The notes beneath the pieces are model-generated. The model ran no database searches, was not told the DNA's origin, and worked only from the letters and a program-made list of their open reading frames with translations. Positions 8,276 through 17,185 of a DNA stretch of 64,000 bases are shown here, in pieces. Numbering within the stretch: the first letter of the stretch is position 1; each line of letters begins with the position of its first letter. Source of the DNA: Alphaproteobacteria bacterium (lineage in GTDB: Bacteria; Pseudomonadota; Alphaproteobacteria; Rhodobacterales; Rhodobacteraceae); NCBI GenBank assembly GCA_030429495.1, contig JAUIFH010000002.1, positions 248,001 through 312,000 on the forward strand, read 5' to 3'. The position numbers were made by a program, and so were the translations under genes.

Positions 8276-9241
8276 ATGTTCATGATTGGTGGCTTGCTGG
8301 GGCTTTTCATGGCGGGGGTCGCGGCCGAAATCAGCGGCATATTCGCGGGCGACGATGATGACGGGGATAACCCGGAAAATGACGGGACCGCTGGCGGCGA
8401 AGCACAGGAAAACACCATCGACGGCACGCCGCTGGCCGAGTTTCTTGTCGGCGGCGAAGGCGGCGACCGTATCAGGGGTGGCGATGGCGACGACCAGATC
8501 GGCGGCGGCGGCAGCCCGGATGAGATTCATGGCGATGACGGTCGCGACGAGCTGCACGGGCAGGAGGGCGACGACACCATCCTTGGCGGCGCAGGCGCCG
8601 ACACCCTGCATGGTGAGGATGGCAACGACAGCCTGGACGGCGGCACGGGCGACGATCTGCTTGCCGGTTGTGAGGGCGACGACAGGCTCGGCGGCGGCGC
8701 AGGCGATGATCGGCTGATCGGTGGCGGCGGCAATGACAGCCTTGCTGGCGGCGAGGGCGATGATGCGCTTCAGGGGGGTCTCGGCGACGACAGCCTTGCA
8801 GGCGGTGCGGGGCAGGACACGCTCATGGGCGATGACGGCAACGACCTGCTCGACGGGCGCGAGGCGGAAGAGGACCCTCTGAACGAGGACAGACGGGATT
8901 TCCTCAACGGCGGTGACGGCGACGATACGCTAGTCGCGGGGCCGGACGATTGGGCGGACGGGGGCGCAGGGGCCGACCTGTTCGCGGTGGCGGACTGGCC
9001 GGATGACGGCGCACAGCCAACGGTCATCGCCGATTTCGATTGGGCCGAGGATCGTCTGGTCGTACTCTACGATCCCGCCGCCCATCCCGATCCGCATGTC
9101 ACGGTCGGGCCCGATCCCGCAATGGCGGAGGTTGTGCAGGTCATCATCGACGGCGCGGTCATCGCCCATGTCCTCGGCTGCCCGGATCTGACCGCAGAGG
9201 AGATCGAGCTGACAGCGGGGCGGACCCTCGCCGGCACGTGA
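8276..9241 (+). CDS. RTX-repeat (hemolysin-type calcium-binding) protein
   Basis: A 321-residue acidic protein. Residues 1-24 form a hydrophobic segment, followed by an acidic linker (DDDDGDNPEND), then about fifteen contiguous RTX nonapeptides (residues 59-193, consensus GGxGxDxLx) and further degenerate copies to about residue 240. The C-terminal 75 residues (DFDWAEDRLVVLYDP and onward) form a non-repeat beta-rich domain seen in small alphaproteobacterial RTX proteins. RTX units form a calcium-bound beta-roll, usually in exported proteins. No type I secretion genes are adjacent. An alternative GTG start lies three codons upstream at 8267. Confidence 0.85.
   Translation: MFMIGGLLGLFMAGVAAEISGIFAGDDDDGDNPENDGTAGGEAQENTIDGTPLAEFLVGGEGGDRIRGGDGDDQIGGGGSPDEIHGDDGRDELHGQEGDDTILGGAGADTLHGEDGNDSLDGGTGDDLLAGCEGDDRLGGGAGDDRLIGGGGNDSLAGGEGDDALQGGLGDDSLAGGAGQDTLMGDDGNDLLDGREAEEDPLNEDRRDFLNGGDGDDTLVAGPDDWADGGAGADLFAVADWPDDGAQPTVIADFDWAEDRLVVLYDPAAHPDPHVTVGPDPAMAEVVQVIIDGAVIAHVLGCPDLTAEEIELTAGRTLAGT
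8450..8854 (+). repeat. Tandem 27-bp units encoding RTX nonapeptides
   Basis: Fifteen uninterrupted 27-base units, each encoding a nonapeptide close to GGxGxDxLx. They are degenerate at DNA level but in strict register. They lie wholly inside the RTX protein gene. Confidence 0.85.
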
Positions 9242-9294
9242 CGGCGTGCGATTGACCCTTTCCTTTCGAGAAGATTTCCCCTATAGGCCCGCAT

Positions 9295-9312
9295 CCGCCG
9301 CGAAACCGGCGG
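9295..9312 (+). promoter_or_regulatory. Hairpin in the rpsO leader
   Basis: CCGCCG (9295-9300) pairs with CGGCGG (9307-9312) around a CGAAAC loop, followed by a T-rich CTATTTCT. It may terminate transcripts of the preceding RTX gene, or belong to an S15 autoregulatory leader, since S15 represses its own translation in other bacteria. A TTGACC possible -35 hexamer is at 9252-9257. Confidence 0.4.
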
Positions 9313-9384
9313 CTATTTCTCCACGGGCCCTGCTGGACGACATCCCGGCTTGCGCCATAACCCTTATTCCGAAAGGAGACCCCG

Positions 9385-9654
9385 ATGTCGATCACGGCCG
9401 AAGAAAAAGCCCGCGTGATGAAGGAATTCGCGACCAAGGAAGGCGACACCGGTTCGCCCGAAGTTCAGGTCGCCATCCTCTCGTCGCGGATCGCCACGCT
9501 GACCGAGCATTTCAAGACCCACAAGAAGGACAACCACTCCCGTCGTGGCCTTCTGATGATGGTCGCCCAGCGCCGCAAGCTTCTCGACTACCTCAAGAAG
9601 AACGACGAAGGCCGCTATCAGGACCTGATCAAGCGCCTCGGCATCCGCCGCTAA
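9385..9654 (+). CDS. rpsO: 30S ribosomal protein S15
   Basis: The 89-residue sequence is a full-length, well conserved S15 ([27 protein letters not shown] and [10 protein letters not shown] motifs). S15 binds the central domain of 16S rRNA early in small-subunit assembly. Strong ribosome binding site GAAAGGAGACCCCG. An intrinsic terminator follows at 9677-9708. In most bacteria pnp follows directly; here an FGE-fold gene is interposed. Confidence 0.98.
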   Translation: MSITAEEKARVMKEFATKEGDTGSPEVQVAILSSRIATLTEHFKTHKKDNHSRRGLLMMVAQRRKLLDYLKKNDEGRYQDLIKRLGIRR

Positions 9655-9676
9655 GTCGCTCTGCTTGACGGAATGG

Positions 9677-9708
9677 AACGCCCGTGCCGTATGGTGCGGG
9701 CGTTTTTT
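9677..9708 (+). terminator. Rho-independent terminator after rpsO
   Basis: AACGCCCG (9677-9684) pairs perfectly with CGGGCGTT (9697-9704), followed by TTTT to 9708. It lies 23 bases after the rpsO stop and 21 bases before the GTG start of the next gene. Confidence 0.85.
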
Positions 9709-9728
9709 GCTATCGGAAGGGGTATCCG

Positions 9729-10742
9729 GTGACGCGCTCGGCCTACCAATTGTTCATCGTGCTTATGCTCGGGTCGGCCGCCCATGCCGCGCCGCAGGAT
9801 GTCTTCAGCGACTGCGATGCCTGCCCGGAGATGATCGAACTGCCGATGGGCGAGTTCGTGATGGGCGCACCCGATGATGAGTTCCGACGGAACGTCTACT
9901 ACCGCGATGGTGCCATTCGCATGGCAACAAAGGACGCCCCCTACATCCCCGAGAATGAAGGCCCGCAGCACCGGGTTACCGTCGACATTCCTATCGCCAT
10001 GGCGCGCAACGAAGTGACCTATGCCGAATGGATGGCCTGCGTCGAGGATGGCGGGTGCAACGGCTACGTTCCGGACAACGAGATCGGCTGGGTGGGTCTG
10101 GAGGAGGCCATACTGCGCACACTGAACGACGCGCGGTTCGCGCATCTGCCCTCGAATGAGGCGATGCGGAATGCGTTGGCCGGGGATGGTTTTCTGCGGA
10201 TCAGCGGCAACTACCCGGCGCTGAGAATCTCTTACGATGATGCGCAGGCCTATGTGGCCTGGCTGAACCACAAGCTGAACACCGACGCCTACCGGCTGCC
10301 GACCGAAGCGGAATGGGAGTACGCGGCGCGCGCCGGAACGACAACACGGTTTGCGCAAGGGTTCGAGCCGAAGCCGGATCAGGTGAACATATCCGGACGG
10401 ATGACCGAACTGGCGCTGCACGAAGATCGGCCTGACCTGCGTAACCTAGGCTTTCCGGTTCCGGTGGACGAACTGGACGCCGCCAATGCCTGGGGCTTGC
10501 GGCACATGTCCGGCAATGCGGGCGAGATCACACTCTCCTGCTACACGGTGCGCTACAAAGGTTGGTCAAGTACCAGCGAATGGCTGAAGAGGAGTTTCGG
10601 AGAAAACTGCGAGCGCGTTGAGCGGGGCGGCGGCTTTAATGCACCTATGGACGTGGCGCGCGTGGCCAGTCGGAAACCTGTCACCGCTGAAATGTCGGGA
10701 AGCCAATACGACGGGTTCCGGATCGTGAAGGAACTGGACTGA
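9729..10742 (+). CDS. Secreted formylglycine-generating-enzyme (SUMF1/FGE-sulfatase) domain protein
   Basis: A 337-residue protein. The GTG start at 9729, with AAGGGG upstream, gives a signal peptide (LFIVLMLGSAAHA), so it is probably periplasmic. The FGE fold is recognised by IELPMGEFVMGAP (residues 37-49), HRVTVDIPIAMARNEVTYAE, RLPTEAEWEYAARAG and the closing GFRIVKELD. The usual GNVWEW motif is replaced by GNAGEITLSC. I do not see the paired active-site cysteines of true formylglycine-generating enzymes, so it is more likely a binding or structural member of the superfamily. It lies between rpsO and pnp, immediately after a terminator. Confidence 0.82.
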   Translation: MTRSAYQLFIVLMLGSAAHAAPQDVFSDCDACPEMIELPMGEFVMGAPDDEFRRNVYYRDGAIRMATKDAPYIPENEGPQHRVTVDIPIAMARNEVTYAEWMACVEDGGCNGYVPDNEIGWVGLEEAILRTLNDARFAHLPSNEAMRNALAGDGFLRISGNYPALRISYDDAQAYVAWLNHKLNTDAYRLPTEAEWEYAARAGTTTRFAQGFEPKPDQVNISGRMTELALHEDRPDLRNLGFPVPVDELDAANAWGLRHMSGNAGEITLSCYTVRYKGWSSTSEWLKRSFGENCERVERGGGFNAPMDVARVASRKPVTAEMSGSQYDGFRIVKELD

Positions 10743-10854
10743 CCGTTTGGACCTCGCGCCCAACCCGCCCCTTCCCAACCCGCCCGATTTCCTGTATGGC
10801 CCCGCTCCATCTGTGACGTGAGCCCATGCCCCCGGGCGCATGCGAAGGATTGGG

Positions 10855-10875
10855 GGCGGCGGCAATGGGGCCGCC
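10855..10875 (+). promoter_or_regulatory. First hairpin of the pnp leader
   Basis: GGCGGC (10855-10860) pairs with GCCGCC (10870-10875) with a 9-base loop. With the following hairpin it resembles the RNase III-processed leader that mediates pnp autoregulation in E. coli; that function is inferred from position. Confidence 0.45.
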
Positions 10876-10883
10876 ATTTGAAC

Positions 10884-10915
10884 GGAGGACACGGGATACG
10901 CCCGTGCGTGCCTCC
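10884..10915 (+). promoter_or_regulatory. Second hairpin of the pnp leader
   Basis: GGAGG (10884-10888) pairs with CCTCC (10911-10915), and CACGGG (10890-10895) with CCCGTG (10901-10906), leaving a small asymmetric bulge. The stem ends about 15 bases before the pnp ATG, just upstream of its AGAGGAAA ribosome binding site, and also occludes a GGAGG. Confidence 0.5.
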
Positions 10916-10930
10916 AAGAGGAAACGATAT

Positions 10931-13084
10931 ATGTTCAACGTGACAAAGAAATCCATCCAGTGGGGCCAGGAAGAGCTCACGCTGGAAACGGGGAAGGTTG
11001 CCCGTCAGGCCGACGGTTCGGTCATCGCCACTCTGGGCGAGACCAGCGTCATGGCCAACGTGACCTATGCCCGGAGCCAGAAGCCGGGGCAGGACTTCTT
11101 CCCCCTGACCGTGCACTACCAGGAAAAGACCTATGCCGCCGGCAAGATCCCGGGCGGCTTCTTCAAGCGCGAAGGCCGTCCTTCCGAGAAGGAAACCCTG
11201 ACCTCGCGCCTGATCGACCGACCGATCCGTCCGCTTTTCGTCGATGGCTTCAAGAACGAAGTGCTGGTGATCTGCACCGTTCTCAGCCACGACCTCGTCA
11301 ATGACCCCGACATCGTCGCGATGATCGCGGCCTCCGCCGCGCTGACGATTTCCGGCGTGCCCTTCATGGGCCCGATCGGCGCCGCGCGCGTTGGCTTCGC
11401 CAACGGCGAATACGTGCTGAACCCCGAAGTGGCCGACATGGACCAGCTTCGCATGAACCCTGAGCAGCGGCTCGACCTCGTCATCGCGGGCACCAAGGAC
11501 GCGGTGATGATGGTGGAATCGGAGGCGTATGAGCTTTCCGAGGCCGAGATGCTGGGCGCGGTGAAGTTCGGCCATGACGCGATGCAGCCGGTGATCGACC
11601 TGATCATCGACTTCGCCGAAGCCTCGGCCAAGGAGCCTTTCGACTTCACGCCGCCGGACTACTCCGAGCTTTACGCGAAAGTGAAGAAAGCCGGCGAAAC
11701 GCAGATGCGCGCCGCCTTCGCGATCCTCGACAAGCAAGAGCGCACCTCGGCTATCTCTGCGGCCGTCTCGGCGATCAAGGAAGCGCTGTCGGAAGAAGAT
11801 CAGGCCGACGCCAATCTCGGCTCCGCGATCAAGAAACTGGAAAGTTCGATCCTGCGCGGCGATGTGGTCGCCAACGGCAAGCGCATCGACGGCCGCGACA
11901 CCAAGACCGTCCGCCCGATCGTTTCCGAGGTCGGTCTTCTGCCCCGCACCCACGGCTCGGCGCTCTTCACCCGCGGTGAGACGCAGGGTCTGGTCATTAC
12001 CACGCTCGGCACCGGCGAGGATGAGCAGATCATCGACGCCCTGCACGGCAACTGGCGCTCCAACTTCCTGCTGCACTACAACTTCCCGCCCTATTCGGTC
12101 GGCGAGGTTGGCCGCTTCGGCCCTCCGGGCCGTCGTGAGATCGGCCACGGCAAGCTGGCCTGGCGTGCGCTTCAGGCGGTTCTGCCGGCCCCGACCGACT
12201 TCCCCTACACGATCCGCATCGTGTCGGAGATCACGGAATCGAACGGCTCCTCTTCCATGGCCACGGTCTGCGGATCGTCGCTGTCGATGATGGATGCGGG
12301 CGTGCCGCTGAAGGCGCCGGTTGCCGGTGTCGCCATGGGCCTCATCCTTGAGGACGACGGCAAGTGGGCGGTGCTGACCGACATCCTTGGCGACGAAGAT
12401 CACCTCGGCGACATGGACTTCAAGGTTGCGGGCACCGAGGCCGGCATCACCTCGCTCCAGATGGACATCAAGGTCGCGGGCATCACCCCGGCGATCATGG
12501 AGCAGGCGCTGGCGCAGGCAAAAGACGGCCGGATGCACATCCTTGGCGAGATGGCCAAGGCGCTGACCGAGGGCCGGAGCGAGTTCTCCGCCCACGCCCC
12601 GCGGATCGAGACGATGACGATCCCGACCGACAAGATCCGCGAAGTGATCGGCTCGGGCGGCAAGGTCATCCGCGAGATCGTGGAAGTCTCGGGCGCCAAG
12701 GTCGACATCAACGACGACGGCGTGATCAAGATCGCATCGGCCAATGCCGAGTCGATCCAGAAGGCCTATGACATGATCTATTCGATCGTGGCCGAGCCGG
12801 AAGAGGGCAAGATCTATACCGGCAAAGTGGTCAAGCTCGTTGACTTCGGCGCCTTCGTGAACTTCTTCGGCAAGCGCGACGGTCTGGTCCACGTGTCCCA
12901 GATCGCCAACAAGCGCCTTCAGCACCCGAACGAGGTGCTGACCGAGGGTCAGGAAGTGAAGGTCAAGCTTCTCGGCTTCGACGATCGCGGCAAGGTCCGG
13001 CTCGGCATGAAGATGGTCGATCAGGAAACCGGTGAAGAGATCGCGCCGGAGAAGAAGGAAAAGGCCGACGCCGATCAGGAGTGA
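10931..13084 (+). CDS. pnp: Polynucleotide phosphorylase (PNPase)
   Basis: A 717-residue 3'-5' phosphorolytic exoribonuclease, full length for the family. Two RNase PH-like domains (about 10-230 and 310-545; [17 protein letters not shown] in the first, [17 protein letters not shown] in the second) are followed by a KH domain ([17 protein letters not shown]) and an S1 domain ([19 protein letters not shown]), then a charged tail. It degrades mRNA and works with RNase E-type degradosomes. The ATG at 10931 follows a leader with two hairpins, consistent with the autoregulation known in enterobacteria. A strong terminator follows the stop. Confidence 0.98.
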   Translation: MFNVTKKSIQWGQEELTLETGKVARQADGSVIATLGETSVMANVTYARSQKPGQDFFPLTVHYQEKTYAAGKIPGGFFKREGRPSEKETLTSRLIDRPIRPLFVDGFKNEVLVICTVLSHDLVNDPDIVAMIAASAALTISGVPFMGPIGAARVGFANGEYVLNPEVADMDQLRMNPEQRLDLVIAGTKDAVMMVESEAYELSEAEMLGAVKFGHDAMQPVIDLIIDFAEASAKEPFDFTPPDYSELYAKVKKAGETQMRAAFAILDKQERTSAISAAVSAIKEALSEEDQADANLGSAIKKLESSILRGDVVANGKRIDGRDTKTVRPIVSEVGLLPRTHGSALFTRGETQGLVITTLGTGEDEQIIDALHGNWRSNFLLHYNFPPYSVGEVGRFGPPGRREIGHGKLAWRALQAVLPAPTDFPYTIRIVSEITESNGSSSMATVCGSSLSMMDAGVPLKAPVAGVAMGLILEDDGKWAVLTDILGDEDHLGDMDFKVAGTEAGITSLQMDIKVAGITPAIMEQALAQAKDGRMHILGEMAKALTEGRSEFSAHAPRIETMTIPTDKIREVIGSGGKVIREIVEVSGAKVDINDDGVIKIASANAESIQKAYDMIYSIVAEPEEGKIYTGKVVKLVDFGAFVNFFGKRDGLVHVSQIANKRLQHPNEVLTEGQEVKVKLLGFDDRGKVRLGMKMVDQETGEEIAPEKKEKADADQE

Positions 13085-13109
13085 TCCGGTCTTAATCGGT
13101 ACTGACAAA

Positions 13110-13135
13110 AAGGCCCCGGAGCAGTCCGGGGCCTT
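13110..13135 (+). terminator. Intrinsic terminator after pnp
   Basis: AAGGCCCCGGA (13110-13120) pairs perfectly with TCCGGGGCCTT (13125-13135) around a 4-base loop. The 3' U-tract is poor (CGTCGTTT), while the A-run on the left gives a better tract for the minus strand, so it may act both ways for pnp and the convergent peroxiredoxin gene. Confidence 0.8.
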
Positions 13136-13160
13136 CGTCGTTTCCGGCTTCCGCCAGCCG

Positions 13161-13814
<654 letters not shown>

Positions 13815-13923
13815 CGCTTGCTCCTTTCGCGGATGTCGTAGAGTATTTGCGCTACTACATAGGCCTCCCCGGCCGATTTTGCACGCCGATTGAACCGGGC
13901 GCGACAAAACGCCGGGATTGACC

Positions 13924-13953
13924 TTGCGAATAATTTGATCAAATTATTCGCAA
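13924..13953. promoter_or_regulatory. 30-bp perfect palindrome, candidate operator
   Basis: The half-site TTGCGAATAATTTGA (13924-13938) is followed immediately by its exact reverse complement (13939-13953). It is strikingly AT-rich for this genome, lies 110 bases upstream of the peroxiredoxin start and 60 bases upstream of the aldehyde dehydrogenase start, and is not followed by a T-run, so a protein-binding operator is likelier than a terminator. Confidence 0.7.
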
Positions 13954-14012
13954 ACGCCTGTAGCGGCGATTCGGCCCTGCCACTCTCCGCGCGCCATCAG
14001 ATGAGGTTTGTC

Positions 14013-15464
14013 ATGATCGAGAAACGCGACTTCTATATCAACGGACGCTGGGTCGCTCCGGTCAGCCCGCATGACCTTGCCGTCATCGACCCTTCGACCG
14101 AGGAAAGCTGCGCGACCATCTCGATCGGCTCGGTGGCCGACGCGGATGCCGCAGTCGCCGCAGCCAAGTCCGCCTTCCCGGCCTGGGCCGCCACCCCACC
14201 GGCAGAGCGCCGCAAGGTGGTGGAGCGCATCCTCGACCAGTACGAGTTGCGCAAGGAGGAAATGGCCGAGGCGATATCCTGCGAGATGGGCGCGCCGATA
14301 GACATGGCCAGGGATCAGCAGGCGCCTTGCCTGCCGTGGCACCTGACGAATTTCCTTCGCGCCTTCGATGAGATCGAATGGGTCCGCCCGCTCGGCCCGC
14401 ACGCACCGAACGACCGCATCGCGCTTGAGCCGATCGGGGTCGTCGGCCTCATCACGCCATGGAACTGGCCGATGAACCAGATCGCGTTGAAGGTGATCCC
14501 CGCGCTTCTTGCCGGCTGCACCTGCGTGCTGAAACCGTCGGAGGAATCGCCGTTGAACGCGATGCTGTTCGCCGAGTTCTGCCATGACGCAGGTGTGCCG
14601 CCGGGTGTCTTCAACCTCGTAAACGGCGACGGGATGGGCGTAGGCACGCGGCTGTCGGAGCATCCGGACGTCGAGATGATCTCGTTCACCGGCTCGACGC
14701 GCGCGGGCCGTGCAATCTCCAAGGCGGCGGCGGAGACGTTGAAGCGCGTGACGCTGGAGCTTGGCGGCAAGGGCGCCAACGTGATCTTCGCCGATGCCGA
14801 CGAAAAGGCTGTGAAGCGTGGCGTGCTGCACATGATGAACAATTCCGGCCAAAGCTGTAACGCGCCCTCACGGATGCTTGTCGAACGTTCGATCTACGAT
14901 CAGGCGGTCGAGACCGCCGCCGAGGTTGCGAAGTCGATTAAGGTTGGCCCCGCTTCCGAAGCCGGCCGCCATATCGGCCCGGTGGTTAACAAGCGTCAGT
15001 GGGAGCAGATCCAGGGCTACATCCAGAAAGGCATCGACGAAGGCGCGCGGCTGGTCGCCGGCGGCCTCGGACTGCCCGAGGGGATGAACAAGGGCTACTA
15101 TGTCCGCCCGACGGTTTTTGCAGACGTGACACCCGGCATGACGATCGAGCGTGAAGAGATCTTTGGCCCGGTCCTGTCGATCATCCCGTTCGAGAACGAA
15201 GAAGAGGCGGTCAGGATCGCCAACGATACGCCCTACGGCCTGACGAACTACGTCCAGACGCAAGACGGCGCGAAGCGCAACCGCCTGGCACTGGCACTGA
15301 AGTCCGGCATGATCGAGATGAACGGCCAGAGCCGCGGCGCCGGCTCACCCTTCGGCGGCGTGAAGGCGTCGGGCCGCGCGCGCGAGGGCGGGCATTGGGG
15401 GATCGAGGAGTTTCTCGAGGTAAAGGCGATCTCCGGCTGGGCCGGCGACTTGGCGGCCGAATAA
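14013..15464 (+). CDS. NAD(P)-dependent aldehyde dehydrogenase
   Basis: A 483-residue member of the ALDH superfamily. Catalytic residues are all visible: N151 (TPWNWPMNQ), E249 (LELGGKGAN) and nucleophile C282 (NSGQSCNAPSR); the cofactor loop FTGSTRAGR is present. The ATG at 14013 is chosen because GAGG sits 7 bases before it; an ATG at 14001 is an alternative. Substrate is not determined: being upstream of an MttB-family methyltransferase and a TMADH-type oxidoreductase suggests an aldehyde from N-methylated compound catabolism, such as betaine aldehyde or a semialdehyde (inference). The next gene starts 173 bases later. Confidence 0.9.
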   Translation: MIEKRDFYINGRWVAPVSPHDLAVIDPSTEESCATISIGSVADADAAVAAAKSAFPAWAATPPAERRKVVERILDQYELRKEEMAEAISCEMGAPIDMARDQQAPCLPWHLTNFLRAFDEIEWVRPLGPHAPNDRIALEPIGVVGLITPWNWPMNQIALKVIPALLAGCTCVLKPSEESPLNAMLFAEFCHDAGVPPGVFNLVNGDGMGVGTRLSEHPDVEMISFTGSTRAGRAISKAAAETLKRVTLELGGKGANVIFADADEKAVKRGVLHMMNNSGQSCNAPSRMLVERSIYDQAVETAAEVAKSIKVGPASEAGRHIGPVVNKRQWEQIQGYIQKGIDEGARLVAGGLGLPEGMNKGYYVRPTVFADVTPGMTIEREEIFGPVLSIIPFENEEEAVRIANDTPYGLTNYVQTQDGAKRNRLALALKSGMIEMNGQSRGAGSPFGGVKASGRAREGGHWGIEEFLEVKAISGWAGDLAAE

Positions 15465-15637
15465 CCCGTCAGGTCCGGCCGCCCCGGATCGGGTTTGACC
15501 CCGCCGGACGAGAGCGCCCCTTCATCGCCGCAAAACGACATCTGGCCGGTTCCGAATGTCGTGCCGGATACTTTCCCAGACCGCATCGCGGATCGTAAAA
15601 TCCCGCCCGACAAGACACACTTTTCGGAGCGAGGATC

Positions 15638-17185
15638 ATGGCAGTCGAAGAAGCCGCAACACGGTCACGGCATGGCGGGCGCGAGGCGCGGCGTCGTGAA
15701 CGGTCGCACAAGGCGTCCGGGCTTGGCCGCCCCTACATCACGCGGAACATTCCGACCTATGATGTCCTCTCCGAAGAGAACCTCGTAAAGATCGAGGCGG
15801 CCGCCGACCGTATCCTCGCCGAAACTGGGATCGAGTTTCGCGACGATGATACGGTGCTCGCTTACTGGAAGGAAGCCGGCGCGAAGGTCGATGGCACACT
15901 GGTGAAGTTTGAACCCGGTATGCTGCGCGAGATTCTGAAATCCGCGCCTGCCGAGTTCACCCAGCACGCCCGCAACCCGGTCAATTCCGCGCAGATCGGA
16001 GGCAGGAACGTCGTCTTCGCTCCGGCATACGGCTCGCCCTTCGTGATGGACCTCGACCGGGGCCGCCGCTTCGGCACGCTTCAGGACTTCGAGAACTTCA
16101 TCAAACTCGCGCAGTCCTCGCCCTGGTTCCATCATTCCGGCGGCACGATCTGTGAACCGACCGACGTGCCGGTGAACAAGCGCCACCTCGACATGGTCTA
16201 TGCCCACGTCCGCTATTCCGACCGCCCGTTCCTCGGCTCGATCACCGCCGAGGAGCGCAGCGAGGATTCGATCGACATGGCGCGGATCGTGTTCGGCGAG
16301 GATTTCGTCGACCGGAACTGCGTCATCATGGGCAACGTCAACGTCAATTCGCCCCTCGTGTGGGACGGGACGATGACCAAATCGCTCCGTGCCTATGCCC
16401 GCGCCAACCAGGGCTCTGTCATCGTGCCCTTCATCCTCGGCGGCGCGATGGGCCCCGTGACGAATGCGGGCGCCATCGCCCAAGCCTTGGCCGAGACGAT
16501 GGCGGGGTGCGCGATCACCCAGCTGGAACGCAAGGGCGCGCCGGTCGTCTTCGGAAATTTCCTTTCCTCGATGTCGCTCCGCTCCGGCTCCCCCACCTTC
16601 GGCACGCCGGAACCGGCCATCGGCTCCATGGTCATCGGCCAGCTTGCACGGCGCCTGAACCTGCCGCTGCGCTGCTCGGGCAACTTCACCACGTCGAAGC
16701 TGCCGGATGCGCAGGCGATGACCGAGGGCACGATGTCGATGCTGGCCGCCGTGCATTGCGGCGCGAACTTCATCCTGCATTCGGCGGGCTTCCTCGACGG
16801 GCTGCTGTCGATGTCATATGAGAAATTCATGCTCGACGCCGACCTTTGCGGCGCGCTGCACTCCTATCTCGATGGCGTGAAGATCGACGACAACAGTCTG
16901 GCCGTCGATGCCTTCGCCGAGGTCGGCCCCGGCAACCATTTCTTCGGCTGCTCGCACACGATGGCGAACTACGAGACCGCCTTCTGGGACAGCGAGACTG
17001 CTGACAACGAGCCGTTCGAGAAATGGGAACTCGCCGGCAGCGACGATGCCGCGACGCGCGCCAACCGGCTCTGGAAGCAGAAGCTGCGCGAATACGAGGC
17101 GCCGCATCTCGACGAAGGGGTCGACGAGGCGCTGAAGGCGTTTGTGACCAAGAAGAAGGCGGAGATGCCGGATGCCTGGTACTGA
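15638..17185 (+). CDS. MttB-superfamily methyltransferase (non-pyrrolysine)
   Basis: A 515-residue protein of the trimethylamine methyltransferase (MttB/MtgB) superfamily: RILAETGIEF near residue 68, NPVNSAQIGGRNVVFAPAYG, GGAMGPVTNAGAIAQALAE and PTFGTPEPAIGSM are typical segments. There is no in-frame UAG, so it belongs to the pyrrolysine-free group, of which characterised members demethylate glycine betaine, proline betaine or carnitine using a cognate corrinoid protein. No corrinoid protein gene is in this window. Strong start context (CGGAGCGAGGATC). Its 3' end overlaps the oxidoreductase gene by 14 bases, indicating translational coupling. Confidence 0.85.
   Translation: MAVEEAATRSRHGGREARRRERSHKASGLGRPYITRNIPTYDVLSEENLVKIEAAADRILAETGIEFRDDDTVLAYWKEAGAKVDGTLVKFEPGMLREILKSAPAEFTQHARNPVNSAQIGGRNVVFAPAYGSPFVMDLDRGRRFGTLQDFENFIKLAQSSPWFHHSGGTICEPTDVPVNKRHLDMVYAHVRYSDRPFLGSITAEERSEDSIDMARIVFGEDFVDRNCVIMGNVNVNSPLVWDGTMTKSLRAYARANQGSVIVPFILGGAMGPVTNAGAIAQALAETMAGCAITQLERKGAPVVFGNFLSSMSLRSGSPTFGTPEPAIGSMVIGQLARRLNLPLRCSGNFTTSKLPDAQAMTEGTMSMLAAVHCGANFILHSAGFLDGLLSMSYEKFMLDADLCGALHSYLDGVKIDDNSLAVDAFAEVGPGNHFFGCSHTMANYETAFWDSETADNEPFEKWELAGSDDAATRANRLWKQKLREYEAPHLDEGVDEALKAFVTKKKAEMPDAWY

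Noticed and set aside
8450-8854. Tandem repeats considered as a CRISPR array
   Set aside because: Units are 27 bases, head-to-tail without spacers, and encode RTX nonapeptides in frame.
15638-17185. MttB as a pyrrolysine-containing enzyme
   Set aside because: No in-frame TAG within the coding region and no pyrrolysine genes nearby.
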